NCBI RefSeq assembly: GCF_009938205.1 | Contig: NZ_AP019654.1 | Coordinates: 372,001-436,000 of the forward strand | From: Vibrio panuliri | GTDB taxonomy: Bacteria; Pseudomonadota; Gammaproteobacteria; Enterobacterales; Vibrionaceae | Direction of reading: 5' to 3' | DNA length: 64,000 nucleotides | Notes under the pieces: model-generated | The model's input: the letters and a program-made list of their open reading frames with translations, nothing else | What the model was told of the DNA's origin: nothing | The model's database searches: none | Shown here: positions 28,051 through 37,409 of the stretch, one piece after another | Position numbering within the stretch: the first letter of the stretch is position 1 | Layout: each line of letters opens with the position of its first letter | Translations under genes and position numbers: made by a program

Positions 28051-28799
28051 TGAAAACGCGCGGTTTCACTTTGATTGAGATGGTCGTCACTATGATTGTG
28101 GGGACGATATTAGTGATGGGGATTGCTGGTTTTGTCGAGCTAGGAACCAAAGGTTATGCGCAAAGCGTTGATCGGCAAAGGCTACAAACTCAAGCGCAGT
28201 TTGTGCTGGAAAAAATGACGCGAGAAGTTCGTCATGCGCTACCTAATGTGTTTGTTTCCGATGGCTTATGTTTGTCTTTTTATCCGATCATTGAGTCTGG
28301 GTTCTATGCGGTCTCTGGCAGTGATATTCACTTTATTGTCGGTGATGAGAATGCCACCGTGGGCGATTTGAGCGATAAACAGCTAGTGATCAATCCCACC
28401 CAACAACTTCTGGCTGGGCAAACGTTAAGTGACTTACCCAATAGTTTTTCTTTGAGTGGTGTGAAAGAGATATCTGATCCTACGATTTCAGGTGCAACGT
28501 TTACCCTCGAGGGCAAAGCCAATCAGTTAATCGGAGGATCTGTGGTCAATCGGCAGTATATCTCTGCCAATGATCGACAGATCGCTTATTGCCTTGGAGA
28601 CGAAAAAATCACTCGTAAAGTTGGCAGTGGACAGGCAATGCCGTTAATTGATACATCAGAGGTTAAAGTGAGTGGGGCGATTGAGTATCAACCCGCAGGA
28701 GTGCAGCACAGTGGCGTTGTGCATATTGAGTTGCACTTTAGTCAAAACAACGAAACCACTCGGTTTGAACAAGACGTGCAGGTGTTAAATGTCCCGTAG
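28050..28799 (+). CDS. mshO: MSHA minor pilin MshO (PilW/GspJ-like)
   Basis: Prepilin-like protein of 249 residues. The leader MKTRG is cut before FTLIEMVVTMIVGTILVMGI, E5 present. The long globular domain fits PilW/GspJ-type minor pilins that sit at the tip complex. The start overlaps the mshD stop (TAATG), and the gene overlaps mshP by 11 bp. Confidence 0.88.
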   Translation: MKTRGFTLIEMVVTMIVGTILVMGIAGFVELGTKGYAQSVDRQRLQTQAQFVLEKMTREVRHALPNVFVSDGLCLSFYPIIESGFYAVSGSDIHFIVGDENATVGDLSDKQLVINPTQQLLAGQTLSDLPNSFSLSGVKEISDPTISGATFTLEGKANQLIGGSVVNRQYISANDRQIAYCLGDEKITRKVGSGQAMPLIDTSEVKVSGAIEYQPAGVQHSGVVHIELHFSQNNETTRFEQDVQVLNVP

Positions 28800-29238
28800 T
28801 AAGTATCAGCAAGGTAGCTTGCTTATCGTGGTGATCTTTGTCTTGGTGGTGATGGGATTTCTTGCCACTCACCTTAGTCGTATTCAGTGGTCTAATACCG
28901 ACTCTCATGCGAAAGAACTGCTGGGAACTCAAGCTTGGCTGTTGGCTCAGTCAGTTAACGAGGACGTGCTAACACGCTTTTATCCGTTGGACTCAGCCAG
29001 CTCAGCGGTCAAAGCAAACTGTAAACCAAAAGATAAGATGGCGTTGCCGGATTTTACTGATGGCGACGGTAAGTTCACCGAGGTCACAATGAACTGCCAA
29101 CTCAAGGAAACCAGTTGTGGTGGGGTTGGAAAGCTGGATGGCATTTTCTATTACAAGCTCACTGCTCGGGTGGTTTGTGGCTCAGGAAAAAGCGCAGTTG
29201 AGCGCAGTGAAGAAATTTGGGTAAGGGAGTCAGAATAA
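28789..29238 (+). CDS. mshP: MSHA biogenesis protein MshP (PilX/GspK-like)
   Basis: Protein of 149 residues. The leader MSRSKYQQG precedes SLLIVVIFVLVVMGFLATHL. The mature segment lacks the glutamate at position 5 found in the other four pilins, a hallmark of PilX/GspK-type tip subunits. Several cysteines (ANCKP, MNCQL, TSCGG, VVCGS) suggest disulfides. The start overlaps mshO by 11 bp and the stop overlaps the mshQ start. Confidence 0.87.
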   Translation: MSRSKYQQGSLLIVVIFVLVVMGFLATHLSRIQWSNTDSHAKELLGTQAWLLAQSVNEDVLTRFYPLDSASSAVKANCKPKDKMALPDFTDGDGKFTEVTMNCQLKETSCGGVGKLDGIFYYKLTARVVCGSGKSAVERSEEIWVRESE

Positions 29239-32200
29239 TGAAACATATCGTGCTGTCACTGCTTGTTTCTCTCGTTTCTCTTGGCGTTTATGCTGATGAT
29301 GACTTAGTTGAATATTGTCGGGTCAACTTTAAGCAAGATTTTACCGTCTATGCGGATTATGGTGAGCAATCATCTTCATTCTACAGCCAGCATAAAGGTC
29401 GCATTTCAAAAAATAAATGGGACTTTGATGACGAAGTGCTGTTTTTTGCCAGCAATAAAAAAAACGATAGATACAAAGATATTGCGGTATGGACCAGTGA
29501 TGACGATGATGATTATCCAAATGTGCTCTTTTATGACCCGAGTGTCGACAAAGAGCCGGGAGCAACGATACGAATCGACTACGACTACCAAGGTCACCGT
29601 GGCAATGCCTATTATGGTGACATTACCTATTACGTCTATAAATCAGGTCAATGGTCAGAAAGCATAACTAAGACTCTTTGGACTCACTATACCTCTCACA
29701 AAGCTTATGCAGTATTCGAGCATGAAGATGACGACGATGAGTTACATAACTTGCGTTGTGGCCCGCTGGATGAGAAACCCGTCGTACCAGATTTTAAGCT
29801 CGATATCTGCCCCTATGTCCCTAATACGGTACAAACTAACTATATCTTGCCGAGTGGCAATCCATTTGGTGCGCTGCAAGTGGGGGCGAGCAACTATGTT
29901 CAGCTAGGCAAGAATGAAACAGAGCTCTTTCTCTCTTCAAGTACGGGTTACAAAGATTGTATCGATGGAGATGGTAATCTCGTTAGTTGTAAGACGATGC
30001 TTAGCAATACCAAGCCAGCCGTCGATGGCTTTCCTAAGTCGTTGGGGACGTTCCCTTATACGGGCAATAAACCAGATAAAGATTGTAAAAAGGATAATCT
30101 CAGAGATTGTTACTTAACTCCCGGTGTATATAAAGACGTTAAGGTAGCGGAAGATGCAACGCTGGTGCTCGCTGGAGGGCGCTACTACTTCAGCATTCTT
30201 AAGTTTGAGGCAGAAGGGGCGAGTCTGCAGGTTAATGGTCCGACCGAGATTAACTACAAAGAAATACTGTTTGAAAAATCAGACATCAAAATTAATGTTG
30301 GCAACAATGCCAAAAGTGAAAATTTGCTGTTTCTCGGTCATGGAGATAAGGCGAATTTCTATCTTAAATCCGATGTTCACAACGTTGAGATCAATGCTTA
30401 TATTTACGTAGATAAGCGAGCTGATGACAAAGACAATGGTTTTGGTGTCAGTGGTTGGCGTAACACTATTAATGGTGGCGTTACTTCGCATTCGATTGCG
30501 ATAAGTGGTGGTAGTAACTCCATTAACGCGACAAACCAACTTAATTGTACCGGAACAGTTGAGCCCGATATCAGCGCAATAGAGATTGTTCCAACCAATA
30601 TGTATCTTCAGTGCGCTGACAACAACAAAGTGTATGTCAAAGTCTTTGATAAAGATGGTAAGCCCATTCAAAACATCGGCAACAGTTTGGTGAATCTATA
30701 CAGCACCTCACCAAATGCTCTTAGCTTTACGCGTGTGAAATATGATGCCGCGAAGAGTTGGTTTGAATTTACAGTCGATTCCAAAGCGAACAATGACTAT
30801 GGTCCAATCGAAGTAAAAGCCAATGTGGTTGGTCACGATGCGATTAGCGACACTAGCCACCTTGTCTTTGCGCCAGTTGTGTTTGATATCAACGACGGTC
30901 AAGAGAAAGAATTGATTGCTGGTTATCCGGATAAGGTCTCGATTAAAGCGCTAGCATGTAGCACTGATGGAAATACTATCGTTGGTAACTATGAAAAAAC
31001 GATCAGCGAGAAAAACTTACACAATACCTCTTTCATACCAGGAAGTTGGCAAAACAATTCAAACAAACTCACTCTGACGGCGGCGTTCAAAGCTGGGCAA
31101 GTGGCTGCTGATATCCAATTTAATGATGCAGGGCGATATAAAGGGCAACTTATCGATACCGTAAAATGCCAAGATTTTTATCGTCAGGGTGTTGAGGTGG
31201 TCGATTGTCCGATAACGGAAAGCAAGCAGATTATCGGCGAACTTAAGTTTAAAGCACGACCTTGGACTTTTGCCTTATGCCGCCCAACCCTCAAACCGCT
31301 GCCAAATGGCGATATCGATGATCCAACTAGCGAGCACTTTGTGGCGGCGGGAGAGTCTTTTGCCTTCGCTGCCTTGCCGATTCGTTGGCAAGGTGGAAAC
31401 ATAACGGGTGAGGTCGCGACACTCGATAGTTATTGCGATAAAGGCAACATTACAGAGAACTTTTCTTTAGGGCAAGCTGGTGAAATTACGCTCAAAGTGA
31501 CGCATGATATCAGTTTGCCGAGCGGTGGTGAGCTAGGGGAGCTGAGTGGCAATGTCAGTAAAACCTATACTGCCAGTGAACAGGATGGCTATTATCTTTT
31601 TGACTCACTAAGTTGGAATGAAGTAGGGCAACTGAAGTTGATGGTCGATAGCGATGATTATTGGGATATGGATATTCAACAGGGCTATCGCAATGTGGGA
31701 AGATTCTATCCTTACCGTTTTGCCATCAATAAGAGTGAGTGGCAGGCACCAGCAAGCCAGGGTGATGTGACTTATTTGAGCCAGCCGTTTGCGAATGTTG
31801 CTGTCAAAGTGGAAGCAGTGACTTTGGATAGTAAAAACGTCAAAAACTACGATGATTTTTCTAAACCTCTTCAAGCGAAATTCACGCTCTGGCAAGAGAG
31901 TAATTCATTCAAGAAAAATGAACTTCAGCTCAACGTCGCGGCTGGTCAATGGCGAGAGGATTCGGATAGCACAAGTCAATATTCTTATTGGGAGCTCGAC
32001 GATTCGAATGCGAAAGTACTGAGGTATCGCACTTCAGCTCTAAGCGCCCCGTTAGCGACTAAAGAAAATGGTCCTTTTAACACGGGAGCATCTGAGGCGA
32101 CCTTAACCGATTATGCATTGCAAGTCGATGGTATTGACCCGGTCTTTTTCCTCGATGAGGACGGAAATAAGCTCGACTACCAAGCATTTATCTATCAGCC

Positions 32201-32726
32201 TAAACTTCGTTATGGAAGAATGGTGTTGGGGCATTTGGGCGGCGTATCTGGGACTAATTTTAACGTACCGTTAAGAGTGGAGTACTGGAATGGATCCAAA
32301 TTTGTTGTCAATCAATCCGATGATGCATCTGGATTTTTGACGGCAGATAACTATCAATGCAAAAAGCCATTATGGCAATCTACCCCTAGTAATTCGACAT
32401 CGGAATTAGCGGGAGCAGATAGTTTTACTAAGGTTAAGGATGGTCTCTCCGATGCTCTAATGGCAAATGCTGACAGCGATAAGAGTTTACGAGAGCAAGT
32501 GCAGTTTTGGTTAAAGCTTGATGATCTCAGTGATAGTACGCATGCTTCGCCACAAACATTGGACTCAACAGTTAAATGTGGAAGTAAAGGGACAAACCAA
32601 CCATGGTTGCAATATAACTGGCATGGGCTAGGTGATGAAGATCCATCCACGGTGGTCACCTTCGGTATATATCGCGGTAATGACAAGATCATCTTCCGCA
32701 GCGAAGAGGGGCTGACCGGGCTGTAA
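29238..32726 (+). CDS. mshQ: MSHA protein MshQ, large secreted protein
   Basis: Protein of 1162 residues with a signal peptide (MKHIVLSLLVSLVSLGVYA). The N-terminal 190 residues are rich in Asp/Tyr and hold acidic runs such as SDDDDDYPN and EHEDDDDEL. A middle part (about 240-430) has beta-helix-like composition, Ig-like segments occur near 440-560, and the C-terminal part resembles the DUF6701 region of MshQ proteins. ATG at 29238 overlaps the mshP stop. As last gene of the pilin operon it is a reasonable candidate for a pilus tip adhesin, but I cannot show that. There is no membrane helix apart from the signal peptide. Confidence 0.85.
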   Translation: MKHIVLSLLVSLVSLGVYADDDLVEYCRVNFKQDFTVYADYGEQSSSFYSQHKGRISKNKWDFDDEVLFFASNKKNDRYKDIAVWTSDDDDDYPNVLFYDPSVDKEPGATIRIDYDYQGHRGNAYYGDITYYVYKSGQWSESITKTLWTHYTSHKAYAVFEHEDDDDELHNLRCGPLDEKPVVPDFKLDICPYVPNTVQTNYILPSGNPFGALQVGASNYVQLGKNETELFLSSSTGYKDCIDGDGNLVSCKTMLSNTKPAVDGFPKSLGTFPYTGNKPDKDCKKDNLRDCYLTPGVYKDVKVAEDATLVLAGGRYYFSILKFEAEGASLQVNGPTEINYKEILFEKSDIKINVGNNAKSENLLFLGHGDKANFYLKSDVHNVEINAYIYVDKRADDKDNGFGVSGWRNTINGGVTSHSIAISGGSNSINATNQLNCTGTVEPDISAIEIVPTNMYLQCADNNKVYVKVFDKDGKPIQNIGNSLVNLYSTSPNALSFTRVKYDAAKSWFEFTVDSKANNDYGPIEVKANVVGHDAISDTSHLVFAPVVFDINDGQEKELIAGYPDKVSIKALACSTDGNTIVGNYEKTISEKNLHNTSFIPGSWQNNSNKLTLTAAFKAGQVAADIQFNDAGRYKGQLIDTVKCQDFYRQGVEVVDCPITESKQIIGELKFKARPWTFALCRPTLKPLPNGDIDDPTSEHFVAAGESFAFAALPIRWQGGNITGEVATLDSYCDKGNITENFSLGQAGEITLKVTHDISLPSGGELGELSGNVSKTYTASEQDGYYLFDSLSWNEVGQLKLMVDSDDYWDMDIQQGYRNVGRFYPYRFAINKSEWQAPASQGDVTYLSQPFANVAVKVEAVTLDSKNVKNYDDFSKPLQAKFTLWQESNSFKKNELQLNVAAGQWREDSDSTSQYSYWELDDSNAKVLRYRTSALSAPLATKENGPFNTGASEATLTDYALQVDGIDPVFFLDEDGNKLDYQAFIYQPKLRYGRMVLGHLGGVSGTNFNVPLRVEYWNGSKFVVNQSDDASGFLTADNYQCKKPLWQSTPSNSTSELAGADSFTKVKDGLSDALMANADSDKSLREQVQFWLKLDDLSDSTHASPQTLDSTVKCGSKGTNQPWLQYNWHGLGDEDPSTVVTFGIYRGNDKIIFRSEEGLTGL

Positions 32727-32796
32727 TTTTTATTAAAAAGTGGCGCTACGTAAGGAAACTGTTAGAAATTGCGTGTTTCACTCCATCTTTCTTAGA

Positions 32797-33922
<1,126 letters not shown>

Positions 33923-33928
33923 TCGCTG

Positions 33929-33952
33929 TTGCCCAACCACTAGGTTGGGCAA
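33929..33952 (+). other. Intercistronic hairpin between mreB and mreC
   Basis: A perfect 10-bp stem TTGCCCAACC/GGTTGGGCAA with loop ACTA starts 7 bp after the mreB stop. It lacks a T run. It may trim or stabilise the mreB message, or cause partial termination so that mreB exceeds mreCD. Confidence 0.65.
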
Positions 33953-33981
33953 ACATTATAGAAATAAGGAACTCAAACTCA

Positions 33982-34869
33982 ATGAAGCCGATCTTTGGCC
34001 GAGGACCTTCACTTCAATTACGCCTATTTTTCGCCGTGATTTTATCAGCCAGCCTTATGCTGGCTGATAGTCGTTTAGGTGCTTTTGCCCAAGTGCGCTA
34101 TTTATTGAACAGCATTGTTGCGCCAATTCAGTATCTTGCTGATGTGCCCCGAGAGATGTTTGACGGAGTGTACGAACGGTTTAACACTAGCCAAGCGGCG
34201 ATAGAAAGTAATCGTGCGCTTAAGCGAGAAGTGCTGCGTTTAAAAAATGATTTACTCCTTCTTGATCAATATCGAGAAGAGAACCAACGTCTACGTAAAT
34301 TACTTGGTTCTTCCTTTGTGCGAGATGAACGTAAAGTCGTCGCAGAAGTGATGGCAGTCGACTCTTCCCCCTATCGCCATCAAGTGGTGATCGATAAAGG
34401 GCATATTGACGGCGTTTACGTCGGTCAACCTGTCGCCAATGAGAAAGGAATTGTGGGGCAAGTAACCTTTGTTTCCGCCCACAATAGCCGAGTATTACTA
34501 TTAATTGACTCTAATAGTGCGATTCCAGTTCAAGTGATTCGCAATGATATTCGTGTGATTGCATCGGGTAACAGTAAAGTAGACAAGATCCACCTAGATC
34601 ATATCCCAATTAGTACCGATATTCAGGATGGTGACTTATTGGTGACCTCGGGTCTAGGAGGCGTTTATCCTGAAGGATATCCTGTCGCTTATATCGACAA
34701 AGTTGAGCGCGACAGTCATCGAGAATTTGCACTGATCGAAGCCGATCCCGTGGTGGACTTTGAACGACTGCGCTACTTGCTATTGATTTGGCCAAGTGAC
34801 TCTCGCCAAGAAAAAGTACAGTCGGCAGAACCAAGTAATATGGCAGAGGTAACCACCAATGGCGAATAG
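33982..34869 (+). CDS. mreC: Rod-shape-determining protein MreC
   Basis: Bitopic protein of 295 residues in the elongasome. The N-terminal membrane segment is at about 12-28 (LRLFFAVILSASLMLAD), a coiled coil at about 70-105, and the periplasmic beta domain at about 110-270 with VDSSPYRHQVVIDKG and VLLLIDSNSAIPV. It links MreB to penicillin-binding proteins and MreD. It overlaps mreD by 11 bp. Confidence 0.96.
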   Translation: MKPIFGRGPSLQLRLFFAVILSASLMLADSRLGAFAQVRYLLNSIVAPIQYLADVPREMFDGVYERFNTSQAAIESNRALKREVLRLKNDLLLLDQYREENQRLRKLLGSSFVRDERKVVAEVMAVDSSPYRHQVVIDKGHIDGVYVGQPVANEKGIVGQVTFVSAHNSRVLLLIDSNSAIPVQVIRNDIRVIASGNSKVDKIHLDHIPISTDIQDGDLLVTSGLGGVYPEGYPVAYIDKVERDSHREFALIEADPVVDFERLRYLLLIWPSDSRQEKVQSAEPSNMAEVTTNGE

Positions 34870-35347
34870 TGTACTGAAAGGTAAGATGGCAATCTTAGTG
34901 TCATTTATCATTGCCTTAACACTTCAGACCATTCCTTGGCCGGGAGTGTTGGATGTGTTGCGCCCGTCTTGGCTGTTACTGGTTACCTGTTATTGGGTAT
35001 TGGCACTGCCACATCGCGTAAATGTTGGTACTGCTCTAATATTAGGGTTACTCTGGGATTTGCTGTTGGGATCTACCTTGGGTATCCGTGGCATGATGAT
35101 GTCGATACTGATCTATATTGTGGCACTCAACTTTCTGGTTTTGCGCAATATGGCGCTTTGGCAGCAGGCGCTGGTGATTGGTTTACTCTCGATAGCCCTT
35201 GAAGTGATGATATTCTTCGGTGAGTACCTCATTCAAGATATTACTTTTAACCCAATGTCGCTGTGGGCTGGGTTAATTAACTGTATTTTATGGCCGTGGA
35301 TGTTCTTGCTGATGCGCCGCATAAGACGCCATTGGCATGTGAGGTAG
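34859..35347 (+). CDS. mreD: Rod-shape-determining protein MreD
   Basis: Polytopic inner-membrane protein of 162 residues with about five helices; RPSWLLLVTCYWVLALPHRV and LGLLWDLLLGSTLGIRG are family features. It works with MreC and MreB in the elongasome. The start overlaps the mreC end by 11 bp, showing coupled expression. Confidence 0.95.
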   Translation: MANSVLKGKMAILVSFIIALTLQTIPWPGVLDVLRPSWLLLVTCYWVLALPHRVNVGTALILGLLWDLLLGSTLGIRGMMMSILIYIVALNFLVLRNMALWQQALVIGLLSIALEVMIFFGEYLIQDITFNPMSLWAGLINCILWPWMFLLMRRIRRHWHVR

Positions 35348-35349
35348 CC

Positions 35350-35910
35350 ATGCAACCATCTATTTTATTGGCCTCTGGCTCCCCAAGACGTAAAGAACTG
35401 CTAGAGCAACTTGGTTATCAGTTTTCAATTGTTCGCACCGATGTTGAAGAGGTGCGTCAAACCGATGAAAGTGCTTATGATTATGTTGTGCGCTTATCTA
35501 AAGATAAAGCTCTAGCAGGTGTTGCTCTTGCGGCAGACTCGGTTGTCATTGGCTCTGACACCATAGTGGTCTGTGATCAGACTGTATTGGAAAAACCGAA
35601 TGATTATCAGCATGCAAAAGAGATGCTGATGCGACTATCGGGACGCTCACATCAGGTGATGACGGCAGTAACGGTCGCAAGTAAACAAAAACAAGAAACG
35701 GTAGTTGTGACTACCGACGTATGGTTTAAGCCGTTGTCAGAACAAGAAATCGAACAATACTGGCAATCTGGAGAACCATGCGATAAAGCTGGCAGTTATG
35801 CGATCCAAGGTATTGGAGGGCGCTTTGTCACTCGAATCGAAGGCAGCTATTCCGCTGTCGTTGGTTTACCGCTATTTGAAACTGACCAGCTCTTGCACAA
35901 ATTTTTATAA
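35350..35910 (+). CDS. maf: Maf-family nucleoside triphosphate pyrophosphatase (YhdE type)
   Basis: Hydrolyses dTTP/UTP or modified nucleotides to monophosphates, a house-cleaning or septum-arrest function. The product is 186 residues; LLASGSPRRKELLEQLG is the Maf signature at 6-22, GSDTIVV holds the catalytic Asp, and IQGIGG is near the end. ATG at 35350 is chosen as it begins this motif, 2 bp after the mreD stop; a longer frame from 35290 inside mreD is not supported. Its place after mreBCD and before rng matches E. coli yhdE. Confidence 0.95.
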   Translation: MQPSILLASGSPRRKELLEQLGYQFSIVRTDVEEVRQTDESAYDYVVRLSKDKALAGVALAADSVVIGSDTIVVCDQTVLEKPNDYQHAKEMLMRLSGRSHQVMTAVTVASKQKQETVVVTTDVWFKPLSEQEIEQYWQSGEPCDKAGSYAIQGIGGRFVTRIEGSYSAVVGLPLFETDQLLHKFL

Positions 35911-35930
35911 TTCAAATTTGAGGTGCGCTC

Positions 35931-37400
35931 ATGAGTGCAGAGTTGTTGATCAATGTGACCCCGAGCGAAACTCGTGTGGCGATGATCGAAGAAGGCGTTT
36001 TACAGGAAGTCCATGTTGAGCGCGAAGCAAAACGCGGTATTGTAGGGAACATCTATAAGGGTAAAGTCAGTCGTGTCTTACCCGGTATGCAAGCAGCTTT
36101 TGTTGATATTGGCTTGGATAAAGCGGCATTTCTCCATGCGTCCGATATCGTGCCTCACACCGAGTGTGTGGCAGAAAACGAAAAGCAGCAGTTCCAAGTT
36201 CGTGATATTTCCGAGTTAGTTCGTCAAGGCCAAGATATTGTTGTTCAAGTGGTGAAAGACCCTCTTGGGACAAAGGGCGCACGGCTAACAACGGACATCA
36301 CCTTACCTTCTCGTTATTTGGTGTTTATGCCAGGAGCAAGCCATGTCGGTGTCTCTCAGCGCATTGAAAGCGAAAAAGAACGTGAACGTCTAAAGAAAGT
36401 CGTGGCGCATTATTGCGATGAAGATGGTGGCTTTATTATTCGTACCGCTGCGGAAGGTGCTGATGAGCAGGAACTATCTCAAGATGCAGCATTCCTAAAA
36501 CGTCTTTGGTCGAAAGTGAATGAACGTCGTAGTAAGTATAAAACTCGCTCTACTCTGTACGGTGAGTTGGGCTTATCACAGCGTATTCTGCGTGATTTTG
36601 TCGGTACAGAACTAACCAAAATCCTCGTCGACTCTCGATTAGAGTTCGAGAATCTTAAAGAGTTTACTAGCGAGTACGTCCCAGAGTTGACCGAAAAGCT
36701 TGAGCTGTATGAGGGCGACAAGCCAATCTTTGATATGTACGACACCGAGAACGAAATTCAACGTTCGCTGGATCGTAAGGTGGATCTTAAATCTGGTGGC
36801 TATTTGATTATCGATCAAACAGAAGCTATGACCACCATTGATATCAACACTGGGGCTTTTGTTGGTCGTCGTAATCTCGAAGAGACAATCTTTAATACCA
36901 ATGTAGAGGCGACTCAAGCGATTGCTCGTCAGTTACGCTTACGCAACTTAGGCGGCATTATCATTATTGATTTTATCGATATGCTGTCTGAAGAACATCG
37001 TAAACGTGTTGTGGTCTCATTGGAAAATGCGCTCGATAAAGATCGAGTGAAAACCAATATCAATGGATTTACCAGCCTAGGTTTGGTTGAGATGACACGC
37101 AAACGAACGCGCGAAAGTATTGAGCATGTTTTATGTTCAACCTGTCCTACATGTGAAGGGCGCGGACGCGTGAAAACCGTTGAAACAGTGTGCTATGAAA
37201 TTTTACGCGAGATTACGCGCGTAAATCGTGCTTATGATGCTGACAACTTCGTGGTATACGCATCTCCTGCGGTTGCAGACACCCTGCAAGGTGACGAGTC
37301 GCATGCATTAGCTGAACTTGAAGTATTCATCGGTAAACAAGTGAAAATCCAATCAGAACCGCTCTATGTTCAAGAGCACTTTGACGTTGTAATGATGTAG
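35931..37400 (+). CDS. rng: Ribonuclease G
   Basis: Endoribonuclease of 489 residues that matures the 5' end of 16S rRNA and degrades some mRNAs. An S1-like domain occupies about 35-125 (GNIYKGKVSRVLPGMQAAFV). The catalytic Mg2+ aspartates fall at about D304 (TTIDINTGAF) and D347 (IIIDFIDM), as in the RNase E/G family. A zinc-link-type CSTCPTCEGRG lies near residue 400. It lacks the long C-terminal scaffold of RNase E. It is 20 bp after maf and 9 bp before yhdP. Confidence 0.97.
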   Translation: MSAELLINVTPSETRVAMIEEGVLQEVHVEREAKRGIVGNIYKGKVSRVLPGMQAAFVDIGLDKAAFLHASDIVPHTECVAENEKQQFQVRDISELVRQGQDIVVQVVKDPLGTKGARLTTDITLPSRYLVFMPGASHVGVSQRIESEKERERLKKVVAHYCDEDGGFIIRTAAEGADEQELSQDAAFLKRLWSKVNERRSKYKTRSTLYGELGLSQRILRDFVGTELTKILVDSRLEFENLKEFTSEYVPELTEKLELYEGDKPIFDMYDTENEIQRSLDRKVDLKSGGYLIIDQTEAMTTIDINTGAFVGRRNLEETIFNTNVEATQAIARQLRLRNLGGIIIIDFIDMLSEEHRKRVVVSLENALDKDRVKTNINGFTSLGLVEMTRKRTRESIEHVLCSTCPTCEGRGRVKTVETVCYEILREITRVNRAYDADNFVVYASPAVADTLQGDESHALAELEVFIGKQVKIQSEPLYVQEHFDVVMM

Positions 37401-37409
37401 AAGGTACGA

